Assembly: GCA_030605515.1 (NCBI GenBank)
Contig: JAUWIE010000026.1
Span: 1-6,763, forward strand
DNA: 6,763 bases
Direction: 5' to 3'
DNA from: Thermoplasmatota archaeon
Lineage (GTDB): Archaea > Thermoplasmatota > E2 > DHVEG-1
The notes beneath the pieces are model-generated. The model did no database searches and had not been told where the DNA came from. It saw only the letters and a list, made by a program, of their open reading frames with translations. Position 1 is the first letter of the stretch; every line of letters begins with the position of its first letter. The translations under genes and the position numbers were made by a program. This document shows, piece after piece, positions 1 to 4,840 of this stretch.

Positions 1-528
1 AAAATAAAAGCTGAATTTTTTAATACTAGCAATTGGGGTATAAAAAATTCAAAGAATGATACTACTATTTCTTTTATGCCAGCATATAGATCAAATATTG
101 TTTATAATATAGAAAAAAAAGTATATATTTCTCCTGTAAACAATACAACTATTCCAATTAACATTACAAATAATGGAAATGGTGAAACATCTGTTAGTGT
201 AAATCCTAAAAGTCTTCCTGAAAACTGGAATGTTACCATAATTCCTGATAATATAAAGATACAGATCGGGGAAACTAAGCAGGTAAATCTAGTTGTAACA
301 CCTGAAAAAACTTTCAAAAATGAGACATTAACATTTAAGTTAATATCTAAATCAACATCAAATGCAAATGTTGAATCAAAATATTTGGAAGGAGATACTA
401 TCTCATTTAGCATAAATCTATTAAGTAATAAAAGTCCAGATAAAGAAAATGGAGTTCCTGGATTTGAAGTACTAGCATTTATACTTGCTATCGGTGTATC
501 TATTTTATTATTAAAAAGAAGAAGATAA
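1..528 (+). CDS. Surface protein, PGF-CTERM anchored (5' end missing)
   Basis: The reading frame is open from base 1, so this is the C-terminal 175 residues of a larger exported protein; the first in-frame ATG (base 76) lies inside it. It has three parts. First comes a beta-rich stretch that resembles NEW3/CARDB-type Ig-like domains (about residues 40-105), with the alternating pattern around VYISPVNN, PINITNNGNG and IQIGETKQVNLVVTP. Next is a short polar linker. Last comes PGFEVLAFILAIGVSILLL followed by KRRR. PGF, then a hydrophobic helix, then basic residues is the tripartite PGF-CTERM signal, which archaeosortase A is known to process with lipid attachment outside the cell. At least eight N-x-S/T sequons (for example NTS, NDT, NIT, NVT, NET, NKS) suggest a glycosylated, S-layer-exposed protein. 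The specific function is unknown because the N-terminal part is not in view. Confidence 0.8.
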   Translation, partial: KIKAEFFNTSNWGIKNSKNDTTISFMPAYRSNIVYNIEKKVYISPVNNTTIPINITNNGNGETSVSVNPKSLPENWNVTIIPDNIKIQIGETKQVNLVVTPEKTFKNETLTFKLISKSTSNANVESKYLEGDTISFSINLLSNKSPDKENGVPGFEVLAFILAIGVSILLLKRRR

Positions 529-538
529 TAAATATTAT

Positions 539-558
539 TGCCTTTTCTTTATTCTTTA
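539..558 (+). terminator. T-rich archaeal terminator after the first surface protein
   Basis: Ten bases past the stop codon the coding strand becomes pyrimidine-rich (CCTTTTCTTTATTCTTT) with no hairpin. Archaeal RNA polymerase stops at such oligo-T tracts. The runs are short (3-4 T), so this is only a likely 3' end. Confidence 0.35.
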
Positions 559-625
559 ATTACTCAATGTTTTAATAGTAAAAATTTAATCTAGTAGTTA
601 TTCAATTTATACTGGGGTTTTCATA

Positions 626-1294
626 GTGAAGAGCATAGAGAATGCTGATAAGATATTTAAAATTCTTAAAGACGAACTTGAAAAATATAAAATTCCTGTT
701 CTATCACGTTTGAAATGGGAAGAAATAGTTCATACTCCTTTTACAACTTTAATTTCATGTATATTGAGTCTTCGAACAAAAGATGAAGTAACTGAAAAAG
801 CTTCAGTTAAATTACTAAAAGAGTATAATACACCTAAAAAAATTATTAGTCTTTCTGAAAAGCAAATACAAAAATTGATTTATCCTGTTGGTTTTTATAA
901 GACTAAAGCAAAGAGAATAAAAGAAATATCAAAAACACTTATCGAAAAATATAATGGGATGGTTCCAGAGGATTTTGATGAACTTCTTAGTTTAAGAGGG
1001 GTTGGAAGGAAAACTGCAAATATTGTAATGGTTTATGGTCATAAAAAAAAAGGCTATATTCCAATTGACACGCATTGTCATAGGATCCCAAATCGCCTTG
1101 GTTGGATAAACACAAAGACACCGGAACAGACTGAAAAGGCCCTAAGGAGATTACTTCCTAAAAAATATTGGGATGATTTCAATCACATATTTGTGAAATT
1201 TGGACAAATTATTTGTGTTCCAATCTCTCCTTTTTGTAACCAATGTCCTATAAAAAAATATTGTAAGCAGATTTCTGTTACATTACACCGATGA
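626..1294 (+). CDS. nth: Endonuclease III (DNA glycosylase/AP lyase)
   Basis: Base-excision repair enzyme that removes oxidised pyrimidines and nicks the abasic site. All hallmarks of the HhH-GPD family are present in 222 residues. The helix-hairpin-helix is LLSLRGVGRKTANIVM (residues 120-135), with catalytic Lys129. The catalytic Asp is Asp148 in IPIDTHCHR. The [4Fe-4S] cysteines are Cys197, 204, 207 and 213 with the classic C-x6-C-x2-C-x5-C spacing. Length matches the family (about 210-220). The start is GTG at 626: a TAA at 587 closes the frame upstream, no ATG lies between, and a weak GGGG ribosome site sits at 614-617. At the position of the DNA-inserting Gln41 of the E. coli enzyme this protein has Arg50 (SLRTKDEVT), a form I recall from archaeal homologues. 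The winged-helix gene follows 70 bases later on the same strand. Confidence 0.95.
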   Translation: MKSIENADKIFKILKDELEKYKIPVLSRLKWEEIVHTPFTTLISCILSLRTKDEVTEKASVKLLKEYNTPKKIISLSEKQIQKLIYPVGFYKTKAKRIKEISKTLIEKYNGMVPEDFDELLSLRGVGRKTANIVMVYGHKKKGYIPIDTHCHRIPNRLGWINTKTPEQTEKALRRLLPKKYWDDFNHIFVKFGQIICVPISPFCNQCPIKKYCKQISVTLHR

Positions 1295-1364
1295 GATAAA
1301 ATATTAGGCGGAAATAACCGATTAACTTATTAATGGTAAATGACATTCAATTTTTGGAAAGTAA

Positions 1365-1718
1365 GTGGATGGGATGCAAGAAAGTAGGGATTTATTGCGC
1401 TCCTCAGATGAAAAGAGACCTTTAGTTATGAGGGCATTGAGGAGAAGCAGTATCAGAAAAAAAATTGCAGAGTATCTTTTTGAAATAAGTCCAAGTAGTA
1501 GCTATACATCAGAAATAGCATATCATGTTAAAACCACACCAACAAATGTTATAGGAGCAATCCGTGGGATGGAGTCAAGATACAGAAAAGATGAGTCACT
1601 TATTAGCCTTGAACTTGTTGAAAAAACAAACACAGACAATAATATTAAGCTATATAGACTCACTGATTTTGGGAAAGAAATATTGGAGTCATATAAAAAT
1701 AATAGAAACCGTTTTTAA
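1365..1718 (+). CDS. Small winged-helix transcriptional regulator
   Basis: A 117-residue, highly charged protein with a single winged helix-turn-helix, typical of small archaeal ArsR/MarR-like predicted regulators. After a 25-residue polar head comes helix 1 (RRSSIRKKIAEYLFEI, 26-41). The HTH follows: SYTSEIAYHVKTT, then the recognition helix PTNVIGAIRGMESRY (residues 46-73). The wing is LISLELVEK...IKLYRLTDFGKEIL (79-107), whose YRLTDFGKE is the usual wing-to-last-helix sequence. No ligand- or metal-binding domain is visible, so the signal it senses is unknown. The start is GTG 1365, directly after an in-frame TAA (1362-1364), with GGAAAG at 1356-1361 as ribosome site; ATG 1374 is a possible alternative (114 residues). 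It may be co-transcribed with nth, since no T-run separates them. Confidence 0.8.
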   Translation: MDGMQESRDLLRSSDEKRPLVMRALRRSSIRKKIAEYLFEISPSSSYTSEIAYHVKTTPTNVIGAIRGMESRYRKDESLISLELVEKTNTDNNIKLYRLTDFGKEILESYKNNRNRF

Positions 1719-1774
1719 GAGAAAACTCTGAAAAATAAATAAAAACATCCATGAGCATATGATCACCTACGAGC

Positions 1775-1808
1775 ATGAAAACAAGGTAAAACGCATTTCT
1801 GTTTTCAT
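1775..1808. terminator. Hairpin between convergent genes
   Basis: ATGAAAACA (1775-1783) and TGTTTTCAT (1800-1808) form a perfect 9-bp inverted repeat around a 16-base loop. It sits in the 105 bases between the stop codons of the winged-helix gene (+) and the 71-residue gene (-). T-rich tracts lie outside it in both directions: ACGTTTTTAT at 1817-1826 on the plus strand, and the complement of AAAAATAAATAAAAAC (1731-1746) on the minus strand. A bidirectional terminator or 3'-end stabiliser is the simplest reading. Confidence 0.45.
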
Positions 1809-1823
1809 AGTAAAATTACGTTT

Positions 1824-2039
1824 TTATAAAAAACCAGATTTTCTATAAACTTCAAACATTGTTGTTACTTGGCTTTCTTCAACTTGTTCCATATTTCCAT
1901 CTTCGTATTTTACAACCATCCATCTACTAGGATGAGGGTATATTCTTACAACCCTTCCCTTTTTTTCAGGACTTTCTGGATCAACAGTACTTTTTACTAA
2001 AACCTCAATACCTCGCCTAATTCCTCTATTTCGCAACAT
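1824..2039 (-). CDS. Small conserved-looking protein, probable SH3/KOW-like barrel
   Basis: A 71-residue protein of no family I can name. It is basic at the start (MLRNRGIRRGIEVLVK). It then shows short alternating strands, VEVLVK-like, GRVVRIYP (28-35), RWMVVKYEDG (39-48), MEQVEESQVT (50-59), with turns at PESPEKKG and YEDGN. A G-x-V-x-x-[IV] strand followed by W-x-V-x-[YF]-x-D-G is the usual look of small SH3-like folds (KOW, Tudor, chromo-barrel types), so binding to nucleic acid or protein is plausible but unproven. There is no signal peptide or membrane segment. Expression signals are excellent: a ribosome site GAGGGGGAT about 10 bases upstream and a perfect TATA box further out, so the gene is real. 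It is transcribed divergently from the PGF-CTERM protein at 2233. Confidence 0.75.
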   Translation of the reverse strand: MLRNRGIRRGIEVLVKSTVDPESPEKKGRVVRIYPHPSRWMVVKYEDGNMEQVEESQVTTMFEVYRKSGFL

Positions 2040-2048
2040 TCTATTTTA

Positions 2049-2093
2049 TCCCCCTCTACATCAATCACAAAATGTATAAGCAAAATATTTAAA
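2049..2093 (-). promoter_or_regulatory. TATA box and ribosome site of the 71-residue gene
   Basis: On the minus strand the complement of 2086-2093 reads TTTAAATA, an ideal archaeal TATA box. The start of transcription should lie about 25 bases downstream, near 2063-2066. That gives a leader of roughly 25 bases that contains the ribosome binding site GAGGGGGAT (complement of 2048-2056). The TATA, leader, SD and ATG spacing is coherent throughout. Confidence 0.6.
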
Positions 2094-2107
2094 AAAGCTT
2101 ACTATAA

Positions 2108-2123
2108 AAAATCACGTGATTTT
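2108..2123. repeat. Perfect 16-bp palindrome AAAATCACGTGATTTT (candidate operator)
   Basis: The sequence equals its own reverse complement over 16 bases, with a CACGTG core. It lies about 15 bp upstream of the TATA box of the minus-strand gene and about 77 bp upstream of the plus-strand TATA box, in a divergent promoter region. A homodimeric HTH protein is the expected type of ligand. The position next to the minus-strand TATA/BRE suggests control of the 71-residue gene in particular. Confidence 0.5.
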
Positions 2124-2195
2124 AAGGAAAAACAAATGAATAATAAAAAAACAGATTTAACGAGAAATAAGAAGAGTAATTAGTGATTAATAAGA

Positions 2196-2207
2196 GAAAT
2201 TTAAATA
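2196..2207 (+). promoter_or_regulatory. BRE/TATA box of the second PGF-CTERM gene
   Basis: GAAATTTAAATA contains TTTAAATA at 2200-2207 preceded by an A-rich BRE-like stretch. Transcription should start close to 2228-2232, almost on top of the GTG at 2233, so the mRNA could be nearly leaderless. Confidence 0.55.
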
Positions 2208-2232
2208 CAGGATAAAGTATTCATGAGAAGAG

Positions 2233-2778
2233 GTGAGTTTTATTAAAATTAGAATGGTATTATTCCTATTTTCAATAATTCTATGTTTATCATTTTTAAC
2301 ATGTGTTTTTTCAGAAACTGTTTATGCTGATTCTGCAAAACTTCAAATAATTGGTGAACCAACATATTATTGCTATAAGGCTGAATCAGATCCTGCAAAA
2401 TATTATTATCTTATTAATGTAACATTCTACAATTCTGGAAGTGGTGCATCTGTACCAATAAATATCCAGATATACGAAAACGAGGAACCTACAATTTCAC
2501 CTGATGAATATCAGGGTATATCGATTTTACCACGTGAATATAAAAATTGTACGTTTAACTGGATCACTCCATTTACTAAAAAAACCATTGAGATACGTTA
2601 TAAACCTTCATCTTCAAAAGACCCAGAAACAGAGGACAATTCAGGTATTAAAACAATCGAAGTTGACTATTACCGCAATAAAGGAAATAAGGAAAGTACA
2701 CCCGGTTTCGAATTCTTATTATTATTTATTGTTATTGCTTTCTTTATAAGTTTTGAAAAGTGTAAAAAAAGAATATAG
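2233..2778 (+). CDS. Small secreted surface protein with PGF-CTERM signal
   Basis: A complete 181-residue archaeosortase substrate. Residues 1-32 are a Sec signal peptide: basic SFIKIR, a hydrophobic core VLFLFSIILCLSFL, and a likely cut after VYA. Residues 35-140 form one beta-sandwich-like domain that recalls CARDB/Ig-like modules (YYLINVTFYNSGSG, VPINIQIYENEE, NCTFNWITPF, TIEIRYKPS), with two sequons, NVT and NCT. The C-terminus TPGFEFLLLFIVIAFFISF then EKCKKRI is the PGF-CTERM tripartite signal, so the mature protein should be lipid-anchored on the cell face. Its role is unknown; structural or binding is likely, and no catalytic motif is seen. The GTG start at 2233 fits the promoter. ATG 2254 is an alternative that keeps the signal core, and AGAGGTGAG (2229-2237) could serve it, though 16 bases is a long spacing. 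Confidence 0.8.
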   Translation: MSFIKIRMVLFLFSIILCLSFLTCVFSETVYADSAKLQIIGEPTYYCYKAESDPAKYYYLINVTFYNSGSGASVPINIQIYENEEPTISPDEYQGISILPREYKNCTFNWITPFTKKTIEIRYKPSSSKDPETEDNSGIKTIEVDYYRNKGNKESTPGFEFLLLFIVIAFFISFEKCKKRI

Positions 2779-2783
2779 GATTG

Positions 2784-2826
2784 AAATTTTATTTTATATC
2801 AACTGAAATAACTTTGAATTTTTTCA
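2784..2826 (+). terminator. T-rich tracts after the second PGF-CTERM gene
   Basis: AAATTTTATTTTAT at about 2784-2797 and AATTTTTTCATTT at about 2817-2829 follow the stop codon at once, in the 61-base gap between convergent genes. They are consistent with oligo-T termination. No hairpin is visible. Confidence 0.35.
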
Positions 2827-2839
2827 TTTAATAATTTAG

Positions 2840-3256
2840 CTAGTTATAACCTTCGGTTTTTTCTGCACGGAGTTTTATATGATTTACTTTATCCACGTTA
2901 TTTCCGTCGTAAATAATATTGAACGTAGTTGAAGAGCCTGCTTTCTGTTTTGCACGTAAGTTAAAGATTTTGTAAGATGCCTCACCAAGAAACTCGTTAT
3001 TTTTATCATAGAATTCCGAAGTGATGCGTATAGTTATCATTTCATTTAATATGTTTTCAATCCTTCCATTAACAAAAACTTTTGTAATCTCACCTTCCCT
3101 ATTTTTCTTAAAATTCATTGAATAGTTAACAAGTTTTACAACCTCTGATTCAAAAACATCAAGGTATAAATTATCAACTTGGCTACTCTGACAACCACAA
3201 AAAATAGTTATAGTAAAAATTATTACACAAAATAATGCTTTTATTTTTTTTTTCAT
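2840..3256 (-). CDS. Small lipoprotein with FxLYD-like domain
   Basis: A membrane-anchored extracellular protein of 138 residues. The N-terminus has a KKKIK basic head, a hydrophobic core LFCVIIFTITI and the lipobox F-C-G-C, making Cys22 the lipidation site. The mature part is a single beta-rich domain. Its order VNGRIENILNEMITIRITSEFYDKNNEFLGEASYKIFNLRAKQKAGSSTTFNI matches FxLYD-type domains by eye: a V-x-G-x-I/V-x-N start, an alternating strand, then F-Y-D-x-x-N-x-x-L-G. These domains occur in bacterial and archaeal envelope lipoproteins of unknown function. I chose the ATG at 3254-3256 because GAGGGTGGG lies about 9 bases before it. A GTG at 3266-3268 would add four residues but overlaps that ribosome site. 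It converges on the PGF-CTERM gene. Confidence 0.75.
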   Translation of the reverse strand: MKKKIKALFCVIIFTITIFCGCQSSQVDNLYLDVFESEVVKLVNYSMNFKKNREGEITKVFVNGRIENILNEMITIRITSEFYDKNNEFLGEASYKIFNLRAKQKAGSSTTFNIIYDGNNVDKVNHIKLRAEKTEGYN

Positions 3257-3476
3257 ATCTCGTCCCACCCTCGTTTTTTCTCATTATTATTAATGATGTG
3301 TTATTATTGGTATCAAATACCTAGCATAAATATATTACTCATAATTTCAAATATTTTTAACATCAAATGACTATTATAGTGCAAACAAATCTGTAAAAGA
3401 AGCAATTGAAAAAAAAGTTATTAAGGTTTAATTATTTTTATTTTAAAAATATTTTTTTAATAGTTATATGTCAAAA
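3257..3476. other. AT-rich intergenic region between divergent genes
   Basis: It must hold the promoter of the lipoprotein; the minus strand has TATA-like AATATATTTATG opposite about 3327-3338, giving a leader of roughly 50 bases. GGTAT-CAA-ATACC (3309-3321) is a 5-bp hyphenated inverted repeat just downstream of that TATA and could be an operator. Bases 3345-3431 translate without stop into a lysine-rich tail (TSNDYYSANKSVKEAIEKK) and then a TAA, but there is no start codon, so this may be a relic of a lost gene. Nothing else is recognisable. Confidence 0.4.
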
Positions 3477-3477
3477 A

Positions 3478-3530
3478 CTTTAATTAATAGTGTTTTGTTT
3501 GTGTAAATAACATAATATCATTGAGGGGTG
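3478..3530 (+). promoter_or_regulatory. Promoter and ribosome site of the 145-residue orphan
   Basis: ACTTTAATTAATAG (about 3478-3490) is a plausible TATA element. It places transcription start near 3509 and leaves a leader of about 28 bases. GAGGGGTG at 3523-3530 is a strong ribosome binding site 6 bases before the ATG. The ribosome site is certain; the TATA is a best guess in an AT-rich background. Confidence 0.5.
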
Positions 3531-3536
3531 TGTTGA

Positions 3537-3974
3537 ATGACTGAATTGGAGAACTCTGAAGTAATTAAAAGCCTAATATCTGCCATGATAAAAATTTCAG
3601 GTAGAAAAACCAACAAAGGACATGCTATTTCAACTATGGATTCATTGATAAGACAACTTGAAACAAGATTTAATTTCTTAAAAAATGTTCAAATAATAGA
3701 TACAAGATATTCTGAAGATGATGATCCTGTTAGTGTTATGTCTGACATAAATATTGTTGAATCTTCAGATATGGGAAAAGCAATCTATGATATTATTAAA
3801 ATAATGAATAGAAACCTTGGAAGTGGCGCTGGTCATTTTTTTATAAAAGAGTTACATAATACTTTAAGTGAAGATCATACATTGTTGATTAAGGATATGG
3901 GTGTTGATCTAGGGTTATTACAGCTTGAAAGCGAAGTTGAAGAATGGGGAAAACTAATTTCACGGAAAAAATAG
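3537..3974 (+). CDS. Unknown cytosolic protein, 145 residues
   Basis: I do not recognise a named family. The protein is soluble, acidic and mostly helical by eye. Residues 1-50 form an amphipathic helical region (EVIKSLISAMIKISGRK, HAISTMDSLIRQLETRFNFLKNV). Residues 51-75 look like a beta hairpin: VQIIDTRYSEDDDPVSVMSDINIV. Residues 80-145 are helical again, with the striking segment IIKIMNRNLGSGAGHFFIKEL (86-106), then LLIKDMGVDLGLLQLESEVEEW. The Gly-rich NLGSGAGHFF turn is the best handle for a remote homology search. No signal peptide, membrane span, metal site or HTH is seen. The start is secure (GAGGGGTG six bases before ATG). It stands alone: the lipoprotein upstream is divergent and an IS zone follows directly. 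Confidence 0.75.
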   Translation: MTELENSEVIKSLISAMIKISGRKTNKGHAISTMDSLIRQLETRFNFLKNVQIIDTRYSEDDDPVSVMSDINIVESSDMGKAIYDIIKIMNRNLGSGAGHFFIKELHNTLSEDHTLLIKDMGVDLGLLQLESEVEEWGKLISRKK

Positions 3975-3979
3975 ATAGT

Positions 3980-4060
3980 GACAATTTATCCATTCCAGCT
4001 GGTAATACTGCATGGTCTGTAGCGTAGCAGAAGACCCGCAGATGAAGAAGCCGTCTAGCT
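3980..4060 (+). pseudogene. Relic resembling the 3' end of an IS605-type tnpB with its right end
   Basis: Starting six bases past the stop of the orphan gene, one frame reads DNLSIPAGNTAWSVA, stop (4025), QKTRR, stop (4043), RSRLA. This looks like a decayed C-terminal tail of a TnpB-type protein. The DNA then reads GCAGATGAAGAAGCCGTC. From memory, GAAGCC followed by a GC-rich hairpin arm is common at the right end of archaeal IS605-type elements, where the TnpB guide RNA scaffold ends. Only the first arm of such a hairpin (CCGTCTAGC) is present before the T-runs. No zinc finger or RuvC motif survives, so the call rests on resemblance alone. Confidence 0.35.
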
Positions 4061-4075
4061 TTTTTTAGTTTTTTT
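4060..4075 (+). terminator. Double oligo-T terminator
   Basis: Two runs of seven T (4060-4066 and 4069-4075) separated by AG. This is the strongest oligo-T signal on the plus strand of the window. It would end the transcript of the 145-residue gene and shield the downstream transposase from read-through. Confidence 0.6.
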
Positions 4076-4088
4076 ACATATCATTTTT

Positions 4089-4142
4089 CTGTCGCATACG
4101 GCAGGCCGTTTAGGGGCCTACCCTATAAAGGCGCGACAGGAG
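4089..4142 (+). promoter_or_regulatory. Left-end hairpin that pairs with the tnpA ribosome site
   Basis: CTGTCGC (4089-4095) pairs perfectly with GCGACAG (4133-4139). Nested inside are AGGCC (4103-4107) with GGCCT (4115-4119), and an alternative TAGGG (4111-4115) with CCCTA (4121-4125). The ribosome site AGGAG (4138-4142) overlaps the outer 3' arm and precedes the ATG at 4154. In IS200 itself, a left-end stem-loop is known to block read-through transcription and hide the transposase ribosome site. The same arrangement is seen here. Confidence 0.6.
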
Positions 4143-4153
4143 ACATAAAAAAT

Positions 4154-4616
4154 ATGAATATTGTAAGTAGCGGATGCTATAAAAAACCAGCTGGTGACAC
4201 ACGGAACAACTGGGTGACTATGATGTTTACAACCAAATGCCGATTCAACTACGCAAGAAAACAATCCAATATTAATACCTGTACCCAGGTATTCCAAGAT
4301 CTGGAACGTTTTGGATTTGAGTTCGGCGATTTCGGTTTCGCTGGAAACCATGTTCATTTCCAGGTAAATGTTCCAAAGAAGTATTCATTGGAAGATGCTG
4401 AGATCATGTTAAAATCCTATAGTTCTAAAAAAATGTTTGAAATGCATCCTGGTTTCCGTAAAAGATATCCACGGGGTGGTTTCTGGAGCGGACACGAACA
4501 TCATGAGTCAACAGGACTGAAAAACTTTGGAGGAATCAAGTGATTATTGTAGAAACCAGCAAATTCATCATAATGTATTTGTCATTGATGACTGTCGGCA
4601 AATACTGCCGTGTTGA
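4154..4616 (+). pseudogene. tnpA: IS200-like Y1 transposase TnpA, frameshifted before the catalytic Tyr
   Basis: HUH single-strand transposase that cuts and joins the element ends through a 5'-phosphotyrosine. The uninterrupted frame (4154-4543, 129 residues) contains the HUH motif in GNHVHFQV (His66-Val67-His68) and the family-typical LKSYSSKKMF and GGFWSG segments, but ends in the off-frame tail GGIK. Dropping one G at 4529-4530 (CTTTGGAGGA read as CTTTGAGGA) continues the protein as NFEESSDYCRNQQ and on to a stop at 4614-4616. The repaired product is 153 residues, within the family range. It gains Tyr131 and Gln135, matching the Tyr-x3-Gln spacing of Tyr127/Gln131 in IS608 TnpA. The gene as read lacks its nucleophile. 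A sequencing error is the main alternative to genuine decay. Confidence 0.8.
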
Positions 4617-4700
4617 TATCCGCTGAGCGGGGATGCAGCATGACCGAAACCCTGAAGGGGTGAAGGGTTTGCCGAGGGAGCGAAGCCGGAACGTAGGTTA
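4596..4700 (+). repeat. GC-rich structured right end of the IS200-like element
   Basis: Three successive inverted repeats: CGGCA-AATAC-TGCCG (4596-4610, inside the last tnpA codons), CCGC-TGA-GCGG (4620-4630), and AAACCC (4647-4652) with GGGTTT (4665-4670). The last can fold alternatively as CCC-TGAA-GGG. The purine-rich tail GCCGAGGGAGCGAAGCCGG (4671-4689) follows. IS200/IS605 right ends carry a subterminal hairpin that TnpA binds, and one of these should be it. Three hairpins is more than that needs, so a structured RNA is also possible. Confidence 0.45.
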
Positions 4701-4705
4701 TACAG

Positions 4706-4840
4706 GCAGATCCTCTATTTTCACATAGAAATTATGGTTAAATATAAGTATTTTAATCTATTCACTGATTTTGAATCCTGATTTTTTACAAATAGCCACC
4801 GACATAATTACCTGCATATACCTATGGATACTCACCTGCA
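4706..4840 (+). other. Gene-free region upstream of the archaellin promoter
   Basis: AT-rich, with no ORF or RNA gene seen. ACCTGCA occurs twice, at 4810-4816 and 4834-4840, 24 bases apart and ending just before the TATA box. That is a sensible place for an activator or repressor of archaellin transcription. Nothing else stands out. Confidence 0.35.

Larger units (their letters stand above)
4085..4705 (+). mobile_element. IS200-like (IS200/IS605 family) insertion element
   Basis: A single Y1 transposase gene is flanked by subterminal hairpins and no TnpB gene. The left side has the nested hairpin 4089-4139. The right side has a series of inverted repeats from 4596 to about 4670. The segment is clearly richer in G and C than the DNA on both sides, which gives the approximate limits. 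This family has no terminal inverted repeats and makes no target duplication, so exact ends cannot be set by eye. A TTAC at 4074-4077 could be a left cleavage site by analogy with IS608, but nothing confirms it. The transposase frame is broken, so this copy is probably immobile unless helped in trans. Confidence 0.65.

Noticed and set aside
102..413. Minus-strand reading frame of 103 residues opposite the first surface protein
   Set aside because: It lies wholly within a plus-strand gene with clear domain and sorting-signal structure. It has no recognisable motif of its own.
4118..4357. Minus-strand frame opposite tnpA
   Set aside because: The plus strand carries the HUH transposase, and the antisense frame overlaps the left-end hairpin. 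IS200 is known for antisense RNA, but nothing here supports an antisense protein.
4526..4535. Programmed ribosomal frameshift to make full-length TnpA
   Set aside because: No A6G or CUU-UGA-like slip site is present, and the ribosome-site-like GGAGGA is at the break rather than upstream. IS200 TnpA is normally made from one frame. Decay or a sequencing error is simpler, although not excluded by sequence alone.
4596..4700. tRNA or group II intron end in the GC-rich block
   Set aside because: No cloverleaf with anticodon and T-arm signatures can be drawn, and no recognisable domain V sequence is present. Its place right after tnpA fits the right end of the element.
4810..4840. CRISPR-like repeat from the two ACCTGCA copies
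   Set aside because: Only two 7-base copies with one spacer. There is no long repeat and no cas gene.
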